Shown piece after piece: positions 25,783 to 32,931 of a stretch of 64,000 nucleotides of DNA. Source of the DNA: Furfurilactobacillus milii (GTDB lineage: Bacteria > Bacillota > Bacilli > Lactobacillales > Lactobacillaceae); contig NZ_WEZQ01000001.1 of assembly GCF_009864005.1 (NCBI RefSeq), positions 248,001 to 312,000 of the forward strand. The letters are read 5' to 3'. Every line of letters begins with the position of its first letter. The first letter of the stretch is position 1. Position numbers and translations under genes: made by a program. Under the pieces are notes generated by a model that was not told the origin of the DNA, searched no databases, and saw only the letters and a list, made by a program, of their open reading frames with translations.

Positions 25783-25827
25783 AAACGGCATGAAATCCTC
25801 AACTTTGATGAGGATTTCATGCCGTTT
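25783..25827 (-). terminator. Terminator of the ABC-2 exporter operon
   Basis: 19-bp perfect stem (25783-25801 with 25809-25827) and 7-base loop, T-rich on the minus-strand side, about 130 bases after the permease stop. The rest of 25828-25957 shows nothing recognisable. Confidence 0.8.
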
Positions 25828-25957
25828 TAATAACAGCTACATGATGTTTTCGTGTGACTATAAATCCTTTAATATCAAGTCGTGTCACTGATTTTTTGCA
25901 AAATATATTATCTAGGTTTTTAAAGAAACAGAGGTGTGAAAATACTTGAAATTACAT

Positions 25958-26731
25958 TTAGTAAACCAATCGTCGATGCACGAGATAAATTGGCAATCCG
26001 GCAATGAGTATGACAACCACAACTAGCCAACCCAGATGAAACCAAATGCCAGTTGGATTGCCCAACATCAGACCACGGCAGACTTTAACGGCATGGTATA
26101 GGGGCGACAGCCAGCAGTATGGTTGAAGCCAACGTGGCATATTGGCGACGGGAAAGAATGTATCCGAAAACATGTACATTGGTTGAATGACAAGCATGGC
26201 ATAGTAATTAAGATAGTCGCGATTAGGCACAAGCAACGTAAAAATCAGGCCCAGTAATCCGAACAAGAGACCATTAAGGAATAAAAGAAATGGGACAAAG
26301 ATAACTAGCCAGCTATGGATAGCACCTAAAAATCCTGCAATAATCAAAAACAGCGTGCCGAAAATGGTAGCACGAATGCCAGCCCAAATTGCTTGACCGA
26401 TGATGATGTCTTGTAGGTTAACCGGCGTCATGCTAACAGCGTAATAAGTTTTTTCAACCCGCATCTGAATAAACGCGTTTGTCGTTGCCTCATTGGTTGC
26501 TGCATTCATGCTGGTGGCAGCGACTAAGCCTGATGTTACAAACAGAAAGTAGGGCATGCCTTCAACGTTACCAACAAAGTTTGCTAAGCCAATTCCCATT
26601 GCAATCAGATACAGAATTGGATCAAGTAAGTTTGGAAATACAGATACTTTGAAAAGTTTTCGAAAACTCATGTAATTACGCTGAATGACGTGTTTGATGG
26701 ATCTAAGAGAGAGCTTGTACAATGTGATCAT
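25958..26731 (-). CDS. ABC-2 type transporter permease (DrrB/NodJ type)
   Basis: Membrane subunit of 257 residues with six hydrophobic segments and the ABC-2 family signature region (LLFGLLGLIFTLLVPNRDYLNYY... and FSDTFFPVANMPRWLQP... near 205-221). It forms an efflux pump with the ATPase encoded just upstream. The ATG at 26731 has GAGGAGG directly against it; a TTG at 26722 would have normal spacing (about 9 bases), so the true start may be three codons later. The reading frame overlaps the end of the ATPase gene by about 20-29 bases. Substrate unknown: drugs, peptides or lipids. Confidence 0.87.
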   Translation of the reverse strand: MITLYKLSLRSIKHVIQRNYMSFRKLFKVSVFPNLLDPILYLIAMGIGLANFVGNVEGMPYFLFVTSGLVAATSMNAATNEATTNAFIQMRVEKTYYAVSMTPVNLQDIIIGQAIWAGIRATIFGTLFLIIAGFLGAIHSWLVIFVPFLLFLNGLLFGLLGLIFTLLVPNRDYLNYYAMLVIQPMYMFSDTFFPVANMPRWLQPYCWLSPLYHAVKVCRGLMLGNPTGIWFHLGWLVVVVILIAGLPIYLVHRRLVY

Positions 26732-27464
26732 CCTCCTCGTGAAAATCGGTAAGTGCCAAAAAAGCTTCTTCTAGTGACTGATAACCATACTTTGCTGGCA
26801 ACGTGTCTGGGGCACCAGAAGCGAGAATCTTGCCACGGTGAATAATTAATACTTGATCGGCTAACCGTTGGACTTCATCCATATAGTGAGACGTGAGCAA
26901 CAGAGAAACGCCTTCACTTTTTAATTGATCCAATTTTTTCCAAATCACATGACGTGACTGAATGTCCAGACCGGTTGTTGGCTCATCAAGAATGATTACT
27001 TTGGGATGATTGAGAAGAGCGCGTGCCAGCACCAAACGGCGCCGCATGCCACCAGACAAATCACTGATTTGTTTGTCATCGTAATTTGCTAAACCGGCAA
27101 ACGTTAGCAGGTTCTGTGTTCGCTTTTTCAGCTCACGTTTGGGGATGTCATAGCACAGGCCGTGAGCGATCATGTTTTCGTAAACAGTAAGTGAACCATC
27201 CAATAAGTCCTCTTGAGATACAATGCCAAGCGCCCTTTTTGTGCTTGAGGGCGACTTTTTAACGTCGAAGCCATCCACGGTGATCCTGCCGTGAGTAATG
27301 GATGCTGCTGCGTAGATCATTTTCATGGTTGTTGTCTTGCCTGCACCATTTGTGCCTAATAAAGCAATGCAATGGTTGCGTTGCAACTGAAACGAAATGT
27401 CATTAACGGCTGTAAAGGAACCATATTTTTTTGATAAATGAGAAACTTCAAGAATGGGTTTCAT
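26703..27464 (-). CDS. ABC transporter ATP-binding protein (DrrA/NodI type)
   Basis: ATPase of 253 residues: Walker A GTNGAGKTT (about 36-44), Q-loop IVSQED near 84, signature LSGGMRRRL near 136, Walker B VIILDEPTTGLD near 156, H-loop LTSH near 191. The GM in place of GQ in the signature is common in the DrrA group. A TTG at 27473 also opens the frame but touches the GGAGG; ATG 27464 is spaced well and gives MKPILEVSHLSKKYG. Pairs with the overlapping permease. An ArsR-type regulator is divergent, 117 bases away. Confidence 0.92.
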   Translation of the reverse strand: MKPILEVSHLSKKYGSFTAVNDISFQLQRNHCIALLGTNGAGKTTTMKMIYAAASITHGRITVDGFDVKKSPSSTKRALGIVSQEDLLDGSLTVYENMIAHGLCYDIPKRELKKRTQNLLTFAGLANYDDKQISDLSGGMRRRLVLARALLNHPKVIILDEPTTGLDIQSRHVIWKKLDQLKSEGVSLLLTSHYMDEVQRLADQVLIIHRGKILASGAPDTLPAKYGYQSLEEAFLALTDFHEEDDHIVQALS

Positions 27465-27580
27465 GGTTATCAACCTCCGAATTAACTAAATTTGGTGAAA
27501 AATGTCGTTTCTCACTGAAATTTAATGTATCATGAGGTCAACTCGATGATCTTCGAAATATGGAATTCGGCGGTGATAAT

Positions 27581-28270
27581 ATGAATGAGGCACCAGATGT
27601 GGCAGCAATCGTGGAAATTTTTAGTAACTCAGCACGAGTTAAAATGGTGGATATGTTAATGGATGGCCGTGCTCACACAGTCAATGAACTGGCCTTAGCT
27701 GCTAAAATCACCCCACAAACGGCAACATATCATTTACAAAAAATGGTCGGCCTTAACTGGCTAAAACTAGAGAAGTACGGGCGTTTTCATTACTACACGT
27801 TGATTCGATCAGACGTCGCAACACTGTTTGAAACGCTGAGTCCGGTTGCGCCTGAGAAGAAAGTCGCTTCTCTAAACAAGAGTTTGAAGTATAAAAAGTT
27901 ATATTATTGTCGAACATGTTATGATCATGTGGCAGGTCGAATTGGTGTCGCTATTACGGATAAATTGCTTGAAAATGGCGCCATCGTTTTGGAAAGTACA
28001 AAGTTTAACGTAACACCAAGTGGTCAAACATTTTTATCGAGTACTTTTAATTTGAACTTAGATGAGTTGATGAAGAAAAAGCGTGCCTTTTGTAAACCTT
28101 GCTTAGATTGGAGCGAACGTAAAGATCACATTGGGGGCGCGGTTGGTCATGGTATTCTAACGTTTTTGTTGGATCATGAGTATTTGGTCCGTGGCAAAGA
28201 TGCGCGAGCGTTGGTGGTGACAGATTCTGGTCATGATTTTCTTGAACAACGCCTTCAGCTCAGTGTTTAA
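27581..28270 (+). CDS. ArsR-family winged-helix regulator
   Basis: Regulator of about 229 residues. The first 80 residues form the ArsR winged helix (IFSNSARVKMVDMLMDGRAHTVNELALAAKITPQTATYHLQKM, quoted in part: TPQTATYHLQKM). The second half carries paired cysteines CRTC and CKPC (in YYCRTCYDHVAG and AFCKPCLDWSERKDHIGG), the pattern of the YdfF/ArsR subgroup with a C-terminal cysteine-containing domain, perhaps metal-binding. ATG 27560 is possible, but ATG 27581 is nearer to a GGCGGTG and fits family lengths. Divergent from the ABC-2 exporter, which it likely controls. Confidence 0.82.
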   Translation: MNEAPDVAAIVEIFSNSARVKMVDMLMDGRAHTVNELALAAKITPQTATYHLQKMVGLNWLKLEKYGRFHYYTLIRSDVATLFETLSPVAPEKKVASLNKSLKYKKLYYCRTCYDHVAGRIGVAITDKLLENGAIVLESTKFNVTPSGQTFLSSTFNLNLDELMKKKRAFCKPCLDWSERKDHIGGAVGHGILTFLLDHEYLVRGKDARALVVTDSGHDFLEQRLQLSV

Positions 28271-28330
28271 TGTTATGGACATAGATTTGAAAAATTTAAA
28301 AATCAGAAGCTGATAAAGAGATGATGAGCA

Positions 28331-28850
28331 ATGATCTTACAAGTTAATAACCAACTCAAACTTAGTTCTTTGCAGCAAAGTGAAGCCCCAGCGTACTTTC
28401 AGCTAATTACGCAAAACCAGCAATACCCTTGGTAAGTGGTTACCATGGGCCCTCAAAGTTAAAACATTAGCTGATCAGGAACGCACTACTCGAATTGCAG
28501 TCTTGGCTGACCGCGGACAGCCCACGCAATTTAGTATTTATTGGCAAGAACGGCTGGTGGGTAGAATCAGATTTGTTGAATTAGATAGAATCAATCAAAC
28601 GGCTGAGATTGGTTACTGGCTAAGCGAAGGTGCGCAGGGTCGCGGCATCATGCGTGCTTCCGTTGAACGTCTTGTCCGCTATGGTTTTGAAGACTTGCAT
28701 TTTAAAAGAATTGATTTGAAAATTGCGACTCATAATCAAGCGAGTTTGGGAGTTGCTCATGCCTGTGGCTTTGAAGAACAGGAGATTTTACCCAATGCTA
28801 TTAATTTTGGTAGGCGGCTCAGTCGATGCGCGTCGTTGGTCACGATTTAA
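28331..28850 (+). pseudogene. RimJ/RimL-type GNAT acetyltransferase, frameshifted
   Basis: From ATG 28331 the frame gives 34 codons (ending in QYPW) and stops at TAA 28433. Removing one C from CCC at 28425-28427 gives QYLGKWLPWALKV, the family's usual continuation, and leads into the GNAT core GYWLSEGAQGRGIMRASVERLV, quoted as EGAQGRGIMRASVERL, and later HACGFEEQEI. The visible C-terminus (GRRLSRCASLVTI) is odd; the next frame gives SVDARRWSRFKS up to 28857, more like the family, so a second frameshift near 28800 is possible. The product would have acetylated a protein N-terminus or small amine. Considered a decayed gene. Confidence 0.75.
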
Positions 28851-28875
28851 AAGTTAATGAATTTAGTTTTGGCGA

Positions 28876-28906
28876 AGCAACGGTCATTTGTGACTGTTGC
28901 TTTTTT
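28876..28906 (+). terminator. Terminator after the broken GNAT gene
   Basis: AGCAACGGTCA / TGACTGTTGCT stem (one mismatch), TTTG loop, followed by six T. Confidence 0.8.
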
Positions 28907-28930
28907 ATTAATTGAAATAGTCACTTTATT

Positions 28931-28980
28931 CTTTAACGATTGTTCAAAATGGATTATACTTTTTTGAACAGTTGTTAAAG
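28931..28980. promoter_or_regulatory. TetR operator and promoter of the TetR/Fe-S-like operon
   Basis: Two 19-base half sites, CTTTAACGATTGTTCAAAA (28931-28949) and its near-perfect inverse (28962-28980, 16 of 19 matching), face each other around TATACT (28955-28960). TTTAAC (28932-28937) at 17 bases is the -35. A bound dimer would cover the promoter, so autorepression is expected. Confidence 0.7.
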
Positions 28981-28994
28981 AAAGAAGAAAACAC

Positions 28995-29570
28995 ATGCCA
29001 AGACAGCGACAATTTGAAGAAGATGACCTATTAGAACAGGCAATGATTATTTTTTGGCAAGCCGGGTTTAACCAAACGGCAATAAGAGACTTAGCAACGC
29101 AAACGGGTGTGAAAGCACAGAGCTTATACAATACGTTTGGCAATAAGGATGCTTTGTATTTAAAAGCACTGAAGCATTATGTTGCGATGGCCGACAGCGA
29201 GATTGATGACATTATGGCAAGTGAGAGTGATGTTTGGACAAAAATGAAACAATTGTTAATTCTCAACTGGCCATTAGCGACTTATCCAAAGGGTTGTATG
29301 GTCATTAATTCAATTAGTGAACGTCACGACCAATCAGCTGAGTTAATGGCCACTTACAATACCTTATTTGATCACTTAACATCGGCGTTTGAACGACTCT
29401 TGTCACAATTACCGGCAATCAGTTTGACTACCTCAAGACAAGCACAATTAGCCAGCATGCTACGAACGATTCATAACGGAATCCAGATTGATTTAGCAAA
29501 CGGTCGGCAGTCACAGGCCATTAATGAAACGGTTAACACTACGTTGGCAATGATTAAGGCGGAGGGATAA
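28995..29570 (+). CDS. TetR/AcrR-family regulator
   Basis: Regulator of 191 residues. N-terminal helix-turn-helix: LLEQAMIIFWQAGFNQTAIRDLATQTGVKAQSLYNTFGNKDALYLKAL (residues about 10-57; recognition part GVKAQSLYNTFGNKDAL). The C-terminal ligand-binding domain carries YPKGCMVINS near 97, a pattern of the YxAF/AcuR-like TetR_C group that reacts to electrophiles or small organics. It stands behind a composite inverted repeat that spans its own promoter. The next gene begins immediately after its stop. Start ATG follows AAAGAAAGAAG. Confidence 0.88.
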   Translation: MPRQRQFEEDDLLEQAMIIFWQAGFNQTAIRDLATQTGVKAQSLYNTFGNKDALYLKALKHYVAMADSEIDDIMASESDVWTKMKQLLILNWPLATYPKGCMVINSISERHDQSAELMATYNTLFDHLTSAFERLLSQLPAISLTTSRQAQLASMLRTIHNGIQIDLANGRQSQAINETVNTTLAMIKAEG

Positions 29571-29573
29571 ATG

Positions 29574-29915
29574 ATGAAACTTTCATTTTCACATGAAGCG
29601 CAGGAAAAATTGGCGTCAAAAATGGCAGCGCATGAGGTACTTTTGCTAGATTTAGATGATGGGATCGGACCATTATCGCCGGTCTTGGGAGAAAACGGAC
29701 TAATGTATCGAATATTCATCTGTCCACAAGCAAAGATACCCGACGACTTTACTGAACAATTTCAAACATCGCTTGGGCCAGTGTACTTTACGGATGAGAC
29801 GGCGTTTTATTTAGATGAGAACATGGAGATTACGTACAAGAAAGTTCAAAATCGCTTCGAGTTGCAAAGTGACCAGGCAATTTTGGAATCAAACTTGAAT
29901 ATTATTCGTCTATAA
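29574..29915 (+). CDS. Iron-sulfur cluster biosynthesis (HesB-like) family protein
   Basis: Protein of 113 residues of the HesB/IscA-like fold family common in lactobacilli: LSFSHEAQEKLASKM, LLLDLDDGIGPLSPV near 25-39, GPVYFTDETAFYLDEN near 74-89. The group lacks the three IscA cysteines, and here only one Cys is seen, so cluster binding is doubtful. ATGATG at 29571 gives two starts; GGAGGG is 8 or so bases before the second, which is chosen. Cotranscribed with the TetR gene. Confidence 0.78.
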   Translation: MKLSFSHEAQEKLASKMAAHEVLLLDLDDGIGPLSPVLGENGLMYRIFICPQAKIPDDFTEQFQTSLGPVYFTDETAFYLDENMEITYKKVQNRFELQSDQAILESNLNIIRL

Positions 29916-29920
29916 AACAA

Positions 29921-29972
29921 AAAAACTTCCAAACTAGCCAGTTCAAGTCTGTGCAAGTTTAGAAGCTTTTTT
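29921..29972 (+). terminator. Terminator after the HesB-like gene
   Basis: AAAAACTTCCAAACT (29921-29935) pairs with AGTTTAGAAGCTTTT (29956-29970) with two mismatches; six T end it. Confidence 0.7.
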
Positions 29973-29975
29973 AGT

Positions 29976-30290
29976 TTAGCTGGCAATGATAAACAGGACA
30001 AGCAAGACGATTTCAACGGCGAGGCGAAGCAGGTAATGTGACCAATGAATATCAGCACCAAATAGCCGCCGACTCGCCATTAGCGCACCGCTTGAAATCA
30101 ACACCATCCCGATTACTAAGAACGGAATCGTTGCATTAGTGGGAAAATCGCCCACTGCGGCCAACAGGAATAGTGAACCGATGACCGTTGTAATAGCGCT
30201 GGCCCAACCACCTTTGCGGACATTGAACCAAGGCAAAATGAGATAAATAAGTGCATAGATGCCGATCAACCGACGCATAAAAATGAGCAT
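29976..30290 (-). CDS. Small membrane protein of unknown function
   Basis: Protein of 104 residues with three or four hydrophobic segments (about 7-22, 30-46, 52-70, 88-103). No named family recognised. ATG at 30290 has GGGGGA about 7 bases upstream; a second in-frame ATG four codons on is possible. Followed on the same strand by nothing clear, and preceded by a MerR gene on the same strand (30 bases), so it may be the last gene of that transcript. Confidence 0.65.
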   Translation of the reverse strand: MLIFMRRLIGIYALIYLILPWFNVRKGGWASAITTVIGSLFLLAAVGDFPTNATIPFLVIGMVLISSGALMASRRLFGADIHWSHYLLRLAVEIVLLVLFIIAS

Positions 30291-30320
30291 GTAATTTCCC
30301 CCGAGTTTTCTGGTTGATAC

Positions 30321-30689
30321 TTAGTTTTGATTGAGCTGTTGCTTTCGTTTGTGATAACTGTCGATTTTTTGGTCTAGAAAATCGAGATGTTGCTGGATCA
30401 ACTGTTGTTGACCTTTCAAACGAAGGCGCTGTTTGGCTAAGAGGTCCAGTCGTTCATCGATGGTGGCGTCACCAATATCACGCAACTGGGCGTAGGCTTG
30501 AATCTGTTTCATCGGCATGCCAGTGCTTTTAAGTCGTTTGATAAACGCAATCCAGTGAATATCCGCGTCAGAGTACTCACGTTTGTTGGTGTGAGAACGA
30601 GCAGGCGTGATGAGATCGAGCTTCTCGTAATAACGTAACGTGTCGATCGGCATCCCGACTAGTTTTGAAAACTCACCAATACTGTACAT
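30321..30689 (-). CDS. MerR-family regulator
   Basis: Regulator of about 122 residues. Winged helix: MYSIGEFSKLVGMPIDTLRYYEKLDLITPARSHTNKREYSDADI (first part quoted: MYSIGEFSKLVGMPIDTL), then a coiled coil (about 75-118). No cysteine metal loop, no large effector domain. An upstream TTG/ATG region extends the frame to 30734, but GGTGG before ATG 30689 and family alignment decide for 30689. Divergent from the carboxymuconolactone-decarboxylase gene, whose promoter has the MerR form. Many such short MerRs regulate aldehyde or quinone enzymes. Confidence 0.87.
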   Translation of the reverse strand: MYSIGEFSKLVGMPIDTLRYYEKLDLITPARSHTNKREYSDADIHWIAFIKRLKSTGMPMKQIQAYAQLRDIGDATIDERLDLLAKQRLRLKGQQQLIQQHLDFLDQKIDSYHKRKQQLNQN

Positions 30690-30755
30690 ATTTCGCCACC
30701 TAAGATAATTTTGGTCTAGAACAGTTGTCACCATAGAGAAAGTGTAAGACTTTAG

Positions 30756-30786
30756 TTGACATGGAGTTAACTCCAGATAGTAGGCT
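30756..30786 (+). promoter_or_regulatory. MerR-type promoter with 19-bp spacer and 14-bp palindrome
   Basis: TTGACA (30756-30761), 19-base spacer, TAGGCT (30781-30786). TGGAGTTAACTCCA (30762-30775) is a perfect palindrome inside the spacer. Perfect -35, poor -10 and long spacer indicate MerR activation. Confidence 0.78.
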
Positions 30787-30820
30787 TATTCCAATCTTAA
30801 GGGAAAGGGAGTTCATATTG

Positions 30821-31204
30821 ATGCAAGGAAATGAAAATAGTCGTTTGAAACGGGGCCAAGCAAAATTGAAGGAGGTTGATGCGGAAGCGGCGACAAATGT
30901 CATGTCAGGATTGGCGGGTGTGGCGCCAGACATTGCGACGTACATTGAAGAATTTGCGTTTGGTGACATTTATTCGCGGTCAGGGATCGATCTCAAGCAG
31001 CGTGAAATGATCACGGTCACGAGTTTATTGACGCAGGGCGATACCGCCGCACAAATGGAGGTTCACATTAATGGCTGCCTTAACGTTGGGCTGACCGAGC
31101 AGGAAGTTGTCGAAAGTTTCATTCAGTGCTTGCCATACGTTGGGTTTCCAAAGGTGTTAAATGCAGTCGCAGTAGCCAAACGAGTTTTTGCTTCACGTAA
31201 ATAG
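30821..31204 (+). CDS. Carboxymuconolactone decarboxylase family protein
   Basis: Protein of about 127 residues of the AhpD-like CMD fold: residues LKQREMITVTSLLTQGDTAAQMEVHINGCLNVGLTEQEVVESFIQC (key parts: QREMITVTSLL, EVHINGCLNVG). Members detoxify peroxide or decarboxylate ring acids; the CxxC pair of AhpD is absent, so peroxidase activity is unlikely. An upstream ATG at 30761 lies inside the promoter, so it is rejected; ATG 30821 has AAAGGGAG about 9 bases upstream. Likely induced by the divergent MerR protein. Confidence 0.85.
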   Translation: MQGNENSRLKRGQAKLKEVDAEAATNVMSGLAGVAPDIATYIEEFAFGDIYSRSGIDLKQREMITVTSLLTQGDTAAQMEVHINGCLNVGLTEQEVVESFIQCLPYVGFPKVLNAVAVAKRVFASRK

Positions 31205-31231
31205 TTAGTCTTGGGGCAGTCAAATAAACAC

Positions 31232-31274
31232 AAAATAGCAGTTGTCAGTTTTTAGTTCTGGCAACTGCTATTTT
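31232..31274 (+). terminator. Terminator after the CMD-family gene
   Basis: AAAATAGCAGTTGTCA (31232-31247) with TGGCAACTGCTATTTT (31259-31274), one G-U; T-rich loop. Confidence 0.85.
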
Positions 31275-31293
31275 CAATTGTTCAAACTGACGG

Positions 31294-31545
31294 TTAGCCC
31301 TTCAATCCTCGGGATTGCCGATCCATATCCTCAACGACAATGTCGAAAATTTCACCTAGTGAGGCGCAGTACTTTAGAATGTCCCATGGTTCGTTGGTGT
31401 GGAAGTGAATTTTAATAAGGTTGCTATCGCCAACGGCAATCAAACTGTCACCTTTGAAATGAGCTTTAATGTAGGCGTCAATTTTATCCTCGTCAAGGTC
31501 GTGACCATCAATTAGACATTGTGTATCGTAGCGAAATTCAATCAT
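31294..31545 (-). CDS. Stand-alone FakA-like middle-domain protein
   Basis: Protein of 83 residues matching the part of fatty-acid kinase FakA (DegV partner; YloV) that follows the DAK2 ATP-binding domain: FRYDTQCLIDG at the start (FakA YGYCTEFIL), then GDSLIAVGDSNLIKIHFHTNEPWDILKYCASLG (key: GDSLIAVGDSNLIKIHFHT). Both the kinase domain before it and the C-terminal domain after it are absent, with no remnant in the flanks. So it may be a binding or regulatory domain; no catalytic role is expected alone. ATG has GGAG 9 bases upstream. Confidence 0.7.
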   Translation of the reverse strand: MIEFRYDTQCLIDGHDLDEDKIDAYIKAHFKGDSLIAVGDSNLIKIHFHTNEPWDILKYCASLGEIFDIVVEDMDRQSRGLKG

Positions 31546-31633
31546 AAGTTAATTCTCCAATTTCAGTTTGATAATATCGAATGCCCTCATTGTACGTGGG
31601 TGGGACGATAAATGCATGAAATCTATCTTAACG

Positions 31634-31692
31634 AAAAACAACGTCACGGTTTCGACCAGCATAGAGGCTGGTCGAGATCGTGGCGTTGTTTT
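31634..31692 (-). terminator. Long hairpin terminator between two minus-strand small genes
   Basis: AAAACAACGTCACG...CGACCAGC pairs with GCTGGTCG...CGTGGCGTTGTTTT across 31635-31692, 6-base loop. Ends in T on the plus strand and A-rich on the other, so either direction could be served; it follows the 61-residue gene (31721). Confidence 0.75.
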
Positions 31693-31720
31693 TTGCATTT
31701 TAAATCAAATCAGTTTTGTG

Positions 31721-31906
31721 TTAGAAACTGCGGCCGAGAAACGACAGTCCGCCGATGGCTAAGAAGATGAGTACTAACCAAATGGCGATGTGGGCGAAGA
31801 AAACAAATCCTGCGACCACGACCAGCGTACCCAAAATCCAGAAAACAGCCTTGCCGATGAACCGCCCAAAAATCAGTAAGATGGCCAGTCCAATTAATAG
31901 TCCCAT
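31721..31906 (-). CDS. Small membrane protein, 61 residues
   Basis: Product almost entirely hydrophobic: two membrane spans (about 2-26 and 30-54) with Arg/Gly turn FGRFIGKAVF. ATG is preceded by GGAGGG at 8 bases, so translation is likely. No family recognised beyond small Lactobacillus hydrophobic proteins. Nothing is seen in 31907-32044. Confidence 0.6.
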   Translation of the reverse strand: MGLLIGLAILLIFGRFIGKAVFWILGTLVVVAGFVFFAHIAIWLVLIFLAIGGLSFLGRSF

Positions 31907-32044
31907 TGAGGAACCCTCCTAAATTTTAAACGTGTCAATTAACGCAGTTCGTTAACTGTGCCCAAATTCTAGCATTTCTACTGGCGGATACAAGTAGTTA
32001 AATCGTAAGGATTGGTAAAGCTGATTATGGTAAGAATAAAATCG

Positions 32045-32389
32045 CTAAAGAAAGTGTTGCTGTTTGAGAAATGTAGATAAGTTAACGACGTCCAGCAAGG
32101 TCAGTTCACCGATTGGACGATGTGCAAAAACACGTTCACGTGTTAAAGCATAAGCCCGATGTGTATCAACATAGGATGGCTCATTTAGCCCTGCTAATTG
32201 CCATTGTTTGATTGGATAATACAACCGTTGTATAAAATCTGACTTATTAGAATACTGGCTGGTGATTTTAAAAACAATCACTTGCTGAGCGGTTACCTCA
32301 ATAACCAATGCTGGCCGAACTTTTGAAATATGACCTTCATCGAAAGGGACGTTTGCAATTTAGAGCTGCATTGGATGGATGTTAGTCAT
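32045..32389 (-). pseudogene. PemK/MazF-type toxin gene with internal stop codon
   Basis: Translation from ATG 32389 gives MTNIHPMQL, then TAA at codon 10 (32360-32362), then the same frame continues IANVPFDEGHISKVRPALVIEV...FKITSQYSNKS. The RPALVIE strand and FKITSQ are MazF-family marks; the full length without the stop would be 114 residues, normal for the family. No ATG, GTG or TTG with a ribosome site gives a product that keeps the RPALVI strand properly. The ATG overlaps the antitoxin stop (TAATG), so translation would be coupled. The stop may have come from CAA by one C-to-T change. Confidence 0.8.
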
Positions 32390-32691
32390 TATTTTTCACG
32401 CATCCATTCATCAAAGTGTGGTGATTTTTGAGGGTCATAATGACCCTCTTTATCAATATCAACATCCTCAATAGGAATATTTTTGATGAGGTCGTGCCAC
32501 TCGAGAGGGGTCGGTCGGCTTTTCAAAACAATATTATTATTTTTGTCAATATCGACAGAAAGTTGATCCCCAGCAGATAACCCGAGTTGTTTTCTGACTT
32601 CAGCAGGGATGACCACTTGGCCTTTGCTAGAGAGTCGCGTCGTAAGGGGTTCAAAATTATTTTTGGTCATGGCACTGCCTTCATTTGTCAT
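32389..32691 (-). CDS. AbrB/MazE-type antitoxin
   Basis: Protein of 100 residues. The swapped-hairpin AbrB DNA-binding part is at about 17-60: TRLSSKGQVVIPAEVRKQLG, then LSAGDQLSVDIDKNN. The acidic C-terminus (IEDVDIDKEGHYDPQKSPHFDEWMREK) is the toxin-neutralising tail. It is intact, while its partner at 32045-32389 carries a stop. ATG 32691 has AGGAGG about 12 bases upstream; an internal ATG at codon 8 has GAAGG 8 bases before it, and either could be used. Such antitoxins repress their own promoter. Confidence 0.85.
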   Translation of the reverse strand: MTNEGSAMTKNNFEPLTTRLSSKGQVVIPAEVRKQLGLSAGDQLSVDIDKNNNIVLKSRPTPLEWHDLIKNIPIEDVDIDKEGHYDPQKSPHFDEWMREK

Positions 32692-32850
32692 ATCTTAAAT
32701 CTTACCTCCTTACCATATTTTGTAAAACTCACCAAGTCAATTTATTTGATTACATATAACATACGCAAGCACGATATAAAAAAATCGCGAGGATTAATAA
32801 AGATAATTATACTCTTGGTAAATTTTTCTGAGATTCTCTCATGTTTCTTT

Positions 32851-32886
32851 CAGGTTTAAGTACTTTTAAGCCTGGCGCGCTCAAAT
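32851..32886 (+). promoter_or_regulatory. Direct TTTAAG repeat / inverted repeat upstream of the envelope cluster
   Basis: TTTAAG at 32855-32860 and 32865-32870 (10-base period), inside a larger imperfect inverted repeat CAGGTTTAA / TTAAGCCTG (32851-32859, 32866-32874). A weak -10 (TCAAAT, 32881-32886) follows at about 10 bases. It resembles the htrA box except for a 4-base gap. Confidence 0.45.
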
Positions 32887-32931
32887 TAAGCTTAGATACA
32901 AGTCGCAGTTGGCAAATCTATTTAAAAAGAG

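Noticed and set aside
30761-30820. An upstream start at 30761 for the CMD-family gene
   Set aside because: It would lie within the MerR promoter, upstream of the expected transcription start.
32436-32452. Palindrome GGTCATAATGACC near the antitoxin gene end and a similar GGTCATAATGACC at 25417
   Set aside because: Both fall within coding sequence of unrelated genes and no third copy was noticed; treated as chance.
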